A stretch of 64,000 nucleotides of DNA, from positions 1-64,000 of the forward strand of contig CAWATY010000019.1 of NCBI GenBank assembly GCA_963785115.1. Reading direction: 5' to 3'. Below are positions 31,231 to 38,959 of the stretch, in pieces. Positions within the stretch are counted from its first letter, which is position 1; each line of letters starts with the position of its first letter. A program made the translations under genes and the position numbers. Under the pieces are notes generated by a model. The model made no database searches. It saw nothing but the letters and a program-made list of their open reading frames with translations, and was not told where the DNA came from. This DNA comes from JACCWP01 sp963785115 (GTDB lineage: Bacteria; Actinomycetota; Actinomycetes; Propionibacteriales; Nocardioidaceae).

Positions 31231-33572
31231 GGGGCGAATACCTCTGTGAAGTAGCCCCGTTCGGTAATCTGCCTAGCCCTCGACTCATAAAGTTCGCGAA
31301 GCTCGCCCGTTGTCTGCTCAAGCTCAGCCTCGTAGTCCACTTGAAGCGGGAGAACGACTACTACCTGAGATGACAGCTCCTCTAGTTCGTTGCCGGCCAA
31401 CAGTTCAGCCAAAGGGCGGCGCCGATCCGCAGCAATAAACGCGCCAAACTCATCGAGAAAGACAAGGCGGTTTGCGGAGCCACTGTCCGCCACTTGCCTC
31501 AGCCGGGCGCGCATAAACCCGAGAGCTTGCTCTCCGGATGAGAATGCGCTCAAAGGGCGCGTCCGCACCTCGCCACTGCCTAGGGTCCAAGTCACCGTCG
31601 CATTTCGGAGATCCACATCCGTCAAATCGCCACCATCGAAGAGTGCTGTAGCGATCGGTGGATCGGACAGATCTGCCAGGGCGTCACGTTCGATAAGGGA
31701 CCGGAGCGCCTCTCCAAACCGGCCTTCGTGCCCACCGGACTTGGCGACGTCCTCAAGGCCTTCGACGTCTCGGACCAGCTGTGAAACCACACTTCTGATA
31801 TGTGTCAATCTCTCAGCCGTGACTTGCCACCGCCCGTCGTTCATTTCTGTCTCTGCCTCGGATAGCCCAGCAATCTCTCTCAACCAACTGAGTTGCGGAT
31901 CACCATAGATCTTTTGCGCGAGATTTCTCTTCGCCACTCGGCGTCGAGCCGCGCTCTCAAGTGCCGCAGCGATGGCGTTCTGTGTGTCGGTGAGAGTCTC
32001 TTCATCGCGGCGGGCGTCTGCCTGAGCCATAGTCAGTTCGCCAGACAGGTCATCACGTTCGATGCCATACGTGTGTAGAACGGCACCTACTTGGTCCTCG
32101 GCGTCTCTGAGGCCAGCCTCTCCCAGTCCACTGCGGTTCAGCGCGCCAAGTCTTAGAGCCAGCGCTCGAACTTGATCACTTGCGGCATCCCGTGTTCTAC
32201 GCGCCGCTTCAACAAGGTCCTGTTGTCGATCGTGGGCCTTTACTCCGGACCTCAGACGTGCGAGCTCTCTGGAAACCTGATCGACTGACTCTGTTTGGCG
32301 GGGCCGGTCGCGGTAGATCTTGAGCGTCTCTTGTAGATCACTCTCAAGTGCGACTGCTTCGCGCAATACTTCGGAAGCAGGAGTCTCCGACTCCGGCGGC
32401 GATGTAATAGCTTCGGCGAGTTCACCTACGCTGACGCCTTGGCCATGAAGCCTGAATAGAACAAACTCTGAAAGTCCATTGTGTAGGGCAGAGTCAAGCA
32501 CTACCCGAAGTTCGTCGTACACCTCGCGTTGCGCTTCAGTCATTCGGCTCCTGAACAGTTGGCTCTCGAGCATCTTGCGATGGGCGACAGCCTCGTCCAA
32601 GGAGCTGGCGAGCTTCACCTCCGCTTCTGGTGACAGCATTTCCGCGGACGGTTCGACGTCCAGTGCCACGAGCCGAGGCGCAAGCTCTGCCAAGCGACTT
32701 AATGCCTGCTCCTGCTGCCTCCTAAGGTCCGTCAATTTCCTTTCCTGGCGCGCGACTGCTCGCTGGGCTCGACTTCCTTCGCTGAGCGCCTTGACGGCCG
32801 TCTCGAGTTCCGCTTCAAGCCGTTGGAGTTCGGCTTCTGCCCTGGGCAGTTGCTCGCGGATCGATCGAATCTCCTCATCCCGACCGCCTTCTGCGCCCGC
32901 GTCGATGAGTGCCACAAGCGCGGCTGCCTTCTGAAGCTCGACGACTTTCTGCTGCTTCGGCTTGAGGCGCTCACGTATCTGGTTCGCTTGTCGCTCATCT
33001 TGCATCCGCGCCGCGACTTCGGCGCGGGCACGCTCGGGCGAAAGAAACCTGACTTCCTCCTCGATCTCTCCGAGAATGGCGCGCTGCTCTTCCAATTCCC
33101 GTAGCCGCCGCGAAGTCCCCTGAAGGGCTACGAGGAATCTGTCGCTTTGCTGAGCTAGCGTGTCGCCGAGGCGCTCCGTCCCAATCAGGTGCACGACATC
33201 GAGAAGGTCGAATAACTGGTCGGGACTGGCAGGCCCTCCGTCAAGCGTGACTTCTCCAAGCCATGTGCCTACCTCACTGGTGGGCCGTTCTGGCCAACGC
33301 TCCGGCGTCAGTCGAAGTACTGCCCGGTTCACGCCACCTGTTAGACCGGTAAGCGCAATCTCGGTGTTTCCCACTAGTTCCCGGAGCGACAGCCATGAGG
33401 AGGGATCGGCCGCGTACGGCTGCTTCCCACTAGCCAAGGCAAGTAGTCGAACAGCAACCGACTTGCCGATTCCGTTCCTACCTTCGAGACGACAGGGGCG
33501 ATTGGCGGGAATACCTGAAATGATGCGAAGCCCGCCAGAGGCCCTCGGGGTTATCTCTACCTCAATTGCCAC
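31227..33572 (-). CDS. SMC/Rad50-like ABC ATPase with long coiled coil
   Basis: Intact, 781 residues. Walker A is GRNGIGKS (31-38), the ABC signature region is LSAFSSGEQALGFMRARL (around 679), Walker B is RLVFLDEFGAFIAADRR (around 702), and between them lie some 450 residues of heptad-rich coiled coil (LRELEEQRAILGEIEEEVRF, RAEAELQRLEAELETAVKAL). It is shorter than SMC or JetC proteins and closer to RecF/Rad50-like ATPases of multi-gene defence loci. GTG 33572 overlaps the small gene before it and its stop overlaps the next start (GTGA). Proposed role: DNA-sensing or loading ATPase that controls the SIR2-like effector. Confidence 0.75.
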   Translation of the reverse strand: MAIEVEITPRASGGLRIISGIPANRPCRLEGRNGIGKSVAVRLLALASGKQPYAADPSSWLSLRELVGNTEIALTGLTGGVNRAVLRLTPERWPERPTSEVGTWLGEVTLDGGPASPDQLFDLLDVVHLIGTERLGDTLAQQSDRFLVALQGTSRRLRELEEQRAILGEIEEEVRFLSPERARAEVAARMQDERQANQIRERLKPKQQKVVELQKAAALVALIDAGAEGGRDEEIRSIREQLPRAEAELQRLEAELETAVKALSEGSRAQRAVARQERKLTDLRRQQEQALSRLAELAPRLVALDVEPSAEMLSPEAEVKLASSLDEAVAHRKMLESQLFRSRMTEAQREVYDELRVVLDSALHNGLSEFVLFRLHGQGVSVGELAEAITSPPESETPASEVLREAVALESDLQETLKIYRDRPRQTESVDQVSRELARLRSGVKAHDRQQDLVEAARRTRDAASDQVRALALRLGALNRSGLGEAGLRDAEDQVGAVLHTYGIERDDLSGELTMAQADARRDEETLTDTQNAIAAALESAARRRVAKRNLAQKIYGDPQLSWLREIAGLSEAETEMNDGRWQVTAERLTHIRSVVSQLVRDVEGLEDVAKSGGHEGRFGEALRSLIERDALADLSDPPIATALFDGGDLTDVDLRNATVTWTLGSGEVRTRPLSAFSSGEQALGFMRARLRQVADSGSANRLVFLDEFGAFIAADRRRPLAELLAGNELEELSSQVVVVLPLQVDYEAELEQTTGELRELYESRARQITERGYFTEVFAP

Positions 33573-33729
33573 GGGACCACGTCGCGGCGGCCTGGAAGAG
33601 GTCGAAGTTGGTTGCCGAGAGCAACTCAAGCAGCTCTGCGGTATCGCCATGAGGTGGCTCGGTTCCGGCGGTCGGTTCCTGGTCGAGTTCCTTTAGCAGG
33701 CGGACCGTCATGTCTGCGTCATGGGACAT
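33562..33729 (-). CDS. Small 55-aa protein, first gene of the ATPase/SIR2 operon
   Basis: The frame reads MSHDADMTVRLLKELDQEPT, then GDTAELLELLSATNFDLFQA and ends ATWSRGN. It overlaps the ATPase start by 11 bases and is the first frame after the divergent promoter. Acidic and helical, with no known domain. An internal ATG (33711) is an alternative start. It could be a regulator or small subunit; small first components occur in three-component ABC defence loci, but identity is not shown. Confidence 0.5.
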   Translation of the reverse strand: MSHDADMTVRLLKELDQEPTAGTEPPHGDTAELLELLSATNFDLFQAAATWSRGN

Positions 33730-33759
33730 GTCAGTAACCTACTCGGAGCGGGACAGGCT

Positions 33760-33793
33760 GTCACCGCGGCGAGAGATCAAACGCCGCGGTGAC
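33760..33793. promoter_or_regulatory. Perfect 12-bp inverted repeat in the divergent promoter region
   Basis: GTCACCGCGGCG, a 10-base spacer AGAGATCAAA, then CGCCGCGGTGAC, exact complements. It lies 31 bases upstream of the 55-aa gene and 15 bases upstream of the methyltransferase ATG, so it could serve as a common operator for both transcripts or form a hairpin in the methyltransferase leader. Each arm contains CCGCGG. Confidence 0.7.
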
Positions 33794-33808
33794 TGTACGG
33801 TGGGAGAC

Positions 33809-35092
33809 ATGCCCAACTTCCCCGCTGCCGAGACGGGGCGTCCGAGCGGTGTAGGAGCGAGCAACGGGACCAGCCGCAAGACTCCCTTCGACAGGTGGTT
33901 CCGTTACCCAGCGGGGTTCTCACCCCTGGCGCTCCACCAGGTCTTCGACCAAGCTCGCAACCCCGCGGCCGGAGCGGTGGTTGACCCCTTCTGCGGCGCC
34001 GGAACGGTCGGAACCCATGCCAGCGCTCTCGGATTGGCATTCGCAGGCCTCGAAGCACATCCCGAGATTGCTGAACTCGCCCGATTGAAGCTGTCTGCTG
34101 GACCAACCGACCCGGAAACATTGATGTCCGAGGCGGCCCATCTCATCGCTGCGGCGGGGCGAGGAGATGTCGCAGGAGAAGCCGACCTGGTGCAGCGGTG
34201 CTTCTCAGCTGAAATCCTCAGGCAACTTGTGGGGATGAGAGAGGCGGTTCAGCAGGCTCCCGAGTGGACTCGGCCCTACTTCAAGTGGGCACTGCTGGCA
34301 ACTCTGCGGGACGTCGCGTGCGTGAACGTTGGCTGGCCCTACCTGCGGCCGAACCTGGCACGAACGCCGTCATGTTCCGACCCGGGCACTCGCTTCGTGA
34401 CACGGGTGAAATGGATGGCGGAAGACATCGCCGCCAGAGGGACGCAACTCCCCGGGGCCTGCGTGGTGGCAGGCGACGCTGCTCGCGCAGAGTCCTGGTC
34501 CTCTCTGGCGGGTGATGAGCCGCGCACTATTTGCCTCACGAGCCCGCCGTATCTCAACAACTTTGACTACGCTGACGCGACGCGGCTTGAAATGTTTTTC
34601 TGGCGCCGGCATCTGACCTGGCGAGACATGTGCGACGACGTTCGATCCGGAATGCTGGTAGCCACGACACAGCAATCAACAGTGACAGCGAGTGAGCGCG
34701 CTCTCGAAGAGCTTTCTGAGTGGCCCAACCTCCGTCGGGAGGTAGCCAGCCTAGTATTGCTACTTAAGTCTGAGCGGTTGAGACGGAATCGGGGTAAGGA
34801 GTACGATCGCGTGTTGCCCTCCTACCTATTAGGAATAGCGGGAGTTCTGAATCAGCTGCACCGGACGCTCCAACCGGGATCTTGGTGTGGATGGGTAGTT
34901 GGAGATAGCGCCCCATATGGAATCTATGTCGACACACCTGAACTGATACGGCAGACTGCAGGGGCGATGGGTTACGAGTTGGGGCCTTCTGAGATTCTTC
35001 GACACAGGGGACATCGATGGCGGACGAACGGAACGCGCCATCAGTTATGCCTTGACGAACGGCTCGTCTGGTTTCGAACCGCTACAGTCTAG
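33809..35092 (+). CDS. Site-specific DNA methyltransferase
   Basis: An intact 427-residue SAM-dependent DNA methylase. RYPAGFSPLALHQVFDQA (32-50) resembles motif X of DNA methylases, VVDPFCGAGTVGTHASALGL (57 onwards) is motif I, and ICLTSPPYLNNFDYADATR has TSPPY (244-248), the catalytic motif IV usual for N4-cytosine or N6-adenine amino-methylation. ATG 33809 has GGGAG six bases upstream and is preferred to in-frame starts further up that overlap the divergent gene. No classical restriction endonuclease is adjacent; instead the SMC-like/SIR2 operon diverges from it, so it may mark self DNA for that system. Confidence 0.8.
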   Translation: MPNFPAAETGRPSGVGASNGTSRKTPFDRWFRYPAGFSPLALHQVFDQARNPAAGAVVDPFCGAGTVGTHASALGLAFAGLEAHPEIAELARLKLSAGPTDPETLMSEAAHLIAAAGRGDVAGEADLVQRCFSAEILRQLVGMREAVQQAPEWTRPYFKWALLATLRDVACVNVGWPYLRPNLARTPSCSDPGTRFVTRVKWMAEDIAARGTQLPGACVVAGDAARAESWSSLAGDEPRTICLTSPPYLNNFDYADATRLEMFFWRRHLTWRDMCDDVRSGMLVATTQQSTVTASERALEELSEWPNLRREVASLVLLLKSERLRRNRGKEYDRVLPSYLLGIAGVLNQLHRTLQPGSWCGWVVGDSAPYGIYVDTPELIRQTAGAMGYELGPSEILRHRGHRWRTNGTRHQLCLDERLVWFRTATV

Positions 35093-35194
35093 CCCTCCAC
35101 TGAGGACCGTGGTCAATGCGAACGAGGACTGGCGGCTCGGACGGCCGCCGCTTCGCTCCGTTGGAATGGGTCTATTTACCGTATACTTCTCACT

Positions 35195-35863
35195 GTGAAG
35201 AAGCAAAGTCGCCTCACTCGCAAGTCGGTCCGGGCTTCCGCTGACCAGGGATCGCTCCGGAGGGTAGGAGTTGTCGGTACCTTCATCGCGGCGATAGCAG
35301 GGGCTGCTGTTGCAGGCGCCTTCTCCTGGCTTGCCGTGAATCAGCAGATTTCTGGCGAGGCCACCCGACAACAGACCCTCATAACGTCGACTCAAGAGCA
35401 GCAGGTCTCGAACTTCTTGCGAGTACAAAGGCAAGACGCATACGTTGACTATCTTGGTGCCCTAAATGCGTCCCACCTCAAGTTCCTGCAGTACTCATGG
35501 GCAGTGAGACGTCCTGGTTCTTTGAGCAGCGTGCAGTATCGGAGAATGCAACGAGTCACTACGCGACTTGATGATCGCCTTCGAGTTGCCCAGACGAGAG
35601 TCGAACTTCTTGATGAGGGGGATCCCGCCCGTCTAACCTGGCGGCTGCGGACTGGGCTGACGGACGCGATTACCGAACTTGATATACTCGGCCGTTGGAA
35701 TGAAAATAGACAAGGCAGGGGGGGCGTTTTCTTTGGCACCCCTGACCACTACGTGATGCGTTCCCGGCTCTTCCACGAGAACCGACTAGGCACGCTCCTC
35801 AACAGAGTGCTCTTCCTTCGGGATCCTCTCCTCGATTCTATGAGATCCAGCATGATCAGTTGA
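35195..35863 (+). CDS. Hypothetical single-pass membrane protein
   Basis: GTG start, 222 residues. A short basic N-terminus is followed by one membrane segment (VGTFIAAIAGAAVAGAFSWL, ~27-46) and a cytosolic helical part (QQISGEATRQQTLITSTQEQ, DAYVDYLGALNASHLKFLQY). This N-in layout occurs in many actinobacterial accessory proteins of unknown function. It lies 100 bases after the methyltransferase gene, in the same direction; TACCGTATACTTCTCACT before the GTG suggests its own promoter and a short or absent leader. Confidence 0.55.
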   Translation: MKKQSRLTRKSVRASADQGSLRRVGVVGTFIAAIAGAAVAGAFSWLAVNQQISGEATRQQTLITSTQEQQVSNFLRVQRQDAYVDYLGALNASHLKFLQYSWAVRRPGSLSSVQYRRMQRVTTRLDDRLRVAQTRVELLDEGDPARLTWRLRTGLTDAITELDILGRWNENRQGRGGVFFGTPDHYVMRSRLFHENRLGTLLNRVLFLRDPLLDSMRSSMIS

Positions 35864-36329
35864 TCCATTACACCAGCAGAATGGTGGCTAGATGCTGGGC
35901 TGAGGAGATAGCTGGGCATCCCCAGAGTTGCGCGGGCCGCCGCTTCAGGCGTTGAGTCCGATTTGGCTAGAGGTCCGAGTGCCTCGAGCCCGATGGCCTA
36001 CCTCGTCACAAGTGGCCTCGCCGTTGCGGCGGGTCCGCGGGCTGCCGGTCGTCCAGCCTCGGCTGCCATCACGACAAGCACGTCGCTTGCCCTAAGCCTG
36101 ACGCGATGAGACTCGCTCAGCTCGCGGCCGTGTCCCTACCTGGCTCGAAGCACCGGGGCACAGGCACACTCTCTCCGCGGGCCAGCTGCGCCCGCCGGTT
36201 CACCTGGTGCGGGATCAACGACTTGGACCCTCTCAAAGCCCAGCGTCTACATCCGACACCTCGGCCCTCGGCTCGCTCCGACCATCTCAGCACGCGCGAT
36301 GACAGGTCTCTACTAGAGGTCGCATGCTC
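35864..36329. other. Gene-free stretch
   Basis: Open frames here have atypical composition and no recognisable protein. A short segment near 36075-36105 (GTCGCTTGCCCTAAGCCTGA) weakly resembles the beginning of the direct repeat that follows, so part of it may be repeat-derived. I see no RNA gene. Confidence 0.4.
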
Positions 36330-36635
36330 TGGAGCCGTGCCACTCGCTGACAAATCATACGCAGGGCCCGTTCAGGCCATGAAACCGGCGCATTCGTCCG
36401 TCTGCTGCCGCTGTTAACCCTGACAAGCTGCTGTCGGGTGGCGCCGAATCGAATGCTGGCTTGAGGATAACCGATCTCTTGACGTCAAGACGTCGTGCCA
36501 CACACGTGCCACAACGGCGCAGATTTCGGTGGATCCGGGTAGACCGCACTGGACATCTAGACAGCCTCTGACCTGCGAAGATAGCCTCTGACCTCGACAG
36601 ACGCAGTGGCTCGTTTTCCGCTTCCAAGCTGGTCA
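36330..36635. repeat. Long direct repeat, left copy (att-like)
   Basis: About 300 bases repeated at 47442-47748 with roughly 85-90% identity by eye. Shared blocks: GCAGGGCCCGTTCAGGCCA, TCTTGACGTCAAGA, CGTGCCACACACGTGCCACA, GCGCAGATTTCGGTGGATCC, GACAGCCTCTGACCTGCGAA and, at the end, CCGCTTCCAAGCTGGTCA. The last block equals the anticodon-loop part of tRNA-Gly(UCC). The paired GTGCCAC motifs look like integrase arm sites. Confidence 0.72.
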
Positions 36636-36906
36636 CGACTGGCCTGCTGGAGTCTGGCCAGGGTGAACAGTCGCCACCGTCCAGTCTGTCGGGTGGCCGG
36701 TCAATCGTGCCGTGGTTGGAGGCCATCGGATCGGCCGCCTCGAGCGCCGTCTGGCCAGACATGCGAGTGCCGGCTACTCGTCAGGAGCGTCCCCGGCTAC
36801 CTCCACGACCCCACCGCCTGGATCCCCCCAAAGACTAACGGCGAGAAGCCATAGCTCGAGGCGTAAGACATTACCGAACCAGGTCGTGCCCCAACCACAG
36901 TTGGAG

Positions 36907-37456
36907 TAGGCGGTCGGATGACGTGATCGGGCGCCCTGTCCGCCAGATGCAACAACTGCCAAGGAGAGTGACCGTGGACAATTGCGAGTTGACGACCGCC
37001 GTCCCCGAAAAAGATTGAGGGTGTGTTCCCGGAAGCTATGCTGTTGACCGGTGTTGAGCCGGGTACGGGCAGCTGGAGATTTCGAGTCCATCCGTTACTT
37101 GGAGTGGCCAGCCTCATGCCGGAAGGAAAAGTCCGGGTGACTCTCGGGATCTGGCTTGACGTCCCGTACTCACCCGACGTTAGCCACTTCATCAACGCTT
37201 TGAACAGTAGCCACTTGTATACGGACGAATGTTCCTTGTCGGTGACGAAGAGTCTCGCCGCGGGGCGATCCTCATGCAAGAAATCCTTCAAGGACATGCG
37301 TGGTCGTTCGACCACCCAGAGGGATTACAATCCTGCATTCTGCAAGTGGGAACTCTCGTCGGTCAGGGAAACAGCTTGGCTCCACATGTTCAGGCAGCGT
37401 GGGGCGGCAGGCCGTTCGCCGACGATGAGGACATGTTCATCCTCATCCATTCCTGA
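36907..37456 (+). pseudogene. Hypothetical protein (frameshifted)
   Basis: Protein-like pieces in successive frames: SDDVIGRPVRQMQQLPRRVT, VDNCELTTAVPEKD, GTGSWRFRVHPLLGVASLMP, EGKVRVTLGIWLDVPYSPDV, SHFINALNSSHLYTDECSL, then VGDEESRRGAILMQEILQGH, LQSCILQVGTLVGQGNSLAP and RPFADDEDMFILIHS at the stop. The layout is loosely like YbjN/TY-chaperone type proteins, but I would not assign it. Frame changes near 37010 and 37235 break it. Confidence 0.4.
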
Positions 37457-37675
37457 GAGATCACCGCCAACGGCAATGCCGAGGACAAGGCCATCGGCGG
37501 CGACGGCCGATGTTGTGCCTGCTGTTGACCGCGGCTAGGTGGTTAGAGAACCCGACCGTTGCGTAGCCACAAACGTGAAGCGGTGCGGAACATGATTGAT
37601 GCCGATCGCTGACCATGTCGTCACGGGGACTGCCTCCTTGAACGCATCGACCTACGTGGGGCCGAAGTGCACCCA

Positions 37676-38130
37676 CTACCCGCGAAAGAGCTGGAACTCG
37701 CCGTCGACGAAGATGACGTCGAAGTTGTCGTGCTCGGTTTCGCCGTCACGCGTGAAGGTGAAGGGAACCTCCACCGCTTCAGAGTCGTAGTGCGTGACGT
37801 CCTTCTCCGTCTCGGGCACGGGGCACCTCGAGCTCGTAACCCGTGATCGGTGACTGCTCGCACACTTCGCGGAAGTCTGATTCTTGGTCCGACAGTTCGG
37901 GATTCCAGTAGTAGTGCGCAAGGGACGCGTCGCAGTCTCCAGCGAGTCAAGCCGCAAGTGACTCGTCGACTAATTCCCTCGCTGCAGCGAAGCGGTCGTC
38001 CGCACTCGGCCGCTCTTCCCCTGAGGACTGCGATGCGCTTGTGGACTCTTCACCTTGCGAGAATTCAGCTCCGCAGCCCGCCAAAACCACCATCACGGCC
38101 GTGACCACAACCACGAAGACCCCCCTGGCG
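37676..38130 (-). pseudogene. Small lipoprotein (frameshifted)
   Basis: A signal peptide with lipobox is visible as VFVVVVTAVMVVLAGCGAEF, followed by a Ser/Glu-rich linker (QGEESTSASQSSGEERPSAD) and RFAAARELVDESLAA. After a frame slip come CDASLAHYYWNPELSDQESD and FREVCEQSPITGYELEV, then in a third frame PETEKDVTHYDSEAVEVPFT and FDVIFVDGEFQLFRG to the stop. The ~140-residue product would be a membrane-anchored extracellular protein; its C-terminal half resembles DUF4878/NTF2-like small lipoproteins only in size. Confidence 0.5.
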
Positions 38131-38490
38131 TCTCATGGGATCGAAGTGTAGGTGTCAGCCCAGCTGCCCAAGTCTTGAAGTCGCCAAGGCGTCAAGAACC
38201 GGGATCGGTAGAACGCCCGCCGCCAGCCTGCAGTTCCAGGATTCGTGTGCATTCATCCCGCTGGCCCGATCCTCAATGACCGCCTCGCGTCATGACTTCC
38301 GGCGTCCGGACCAAGCCCACTCGGTTGCACCAGCCCCGTCCCACGCAGATCCCCCGCCAGACCGCCAACCGAATTTTGCCCGTTTTGCCACGCGGCTCCC
38401 GCTGCCCGAGATAGCGTCGCGCCGTCCAGCCGGTCGTCAAGGGGGTCGCCAATGCTGGCTCGCATGTCGGGGTGCCCCGGGCGACTAGCC

Positions 38491-38937
38491 ATGGGCCGAG
38501 CTTGGGCGGTTCTGTTCTGCGTGGTCGCGTCGACCGTCGCCTGCTCGGATGATGACGAGCGCTCAGTCGAAAACTTCTGCTCGACCTACCAGGAGGAGAA
38601 GGAGAAGTTTCAGGACACCTACAGCGCTATAGACACGAGCGACCCGAGCGGTGACGCCGTTGTCGCAAATCTCCTGCTCGGCATCCAGTCGCTCGGTGAC
38701 GTCTCGATCGTGCTCGAGCATCTCGAGGAGGTCGCACCGCCGGACATCGAGCCCGACGTGGAGGCGGTGGCCGAGAGCTGGGAGGACATGCGAGACATCA
38801 TGGGCGAGGAAGCCGCGAATGCGTTGAACCCGTCGGGACTGATGGGTGCCGCGCTCAAGGGTGTCCTGATGTCCTTGGAGGCACAAGGGTCGTGGACCCG
38901 TCTCGGTGACTACATCACCGAACACTGCGACGCCTAA
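38491..38937 (+). CDS. Lipoprotein of unknown function
   Basis: MGRAWAVLFCVVASTVACSD is a signal peptide with lipobox STVAC, so the mature protein begins at Cys18 and is anchored outside. The rest is acidic and helical (FCSTYQEEKEKFQDTYSAID, VLEHLEEVAPPDIEPDVEAV), 148 residues in all. ATG 38491 gives the best signal peptide; an in-frame ATG at 38452 is less likely. Its stop is 23 bases before the FHA-ABC transporter gene, so the two are probably one operon and the lipoprotein may be an accessory of that transporter. Confidence 0.6.
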   Translation: MGRAWAVLFCVVASTVACSDDDERSVENFCSTYQEEKEKFQDTYSAIDTSDPSGDAVVANLLLGIQSLGDVSIVLEHLEEVAPPDIEPDVEAVAESWEDMRDIMGEEAANALNPSGLMGAALKGVLMSLEAQGSWTRLGDYITEHCDA

Positions 38938-38959
38938 GCGACCGGTCTGCCGAGCCCCT

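Noticed and set aside
31227..33572. Wadjet JetC or a true chromosomal SMC
   Set aside because: At 781 residues it is too short, and no JetA, JetB, JetD or ScpA/B-like genes are adjacent.
36106..36417. A 103-codon protein before and within the left repeat
   Set aside because: It runs into the att-like repeat, has unusual composition and no homologue-like features.
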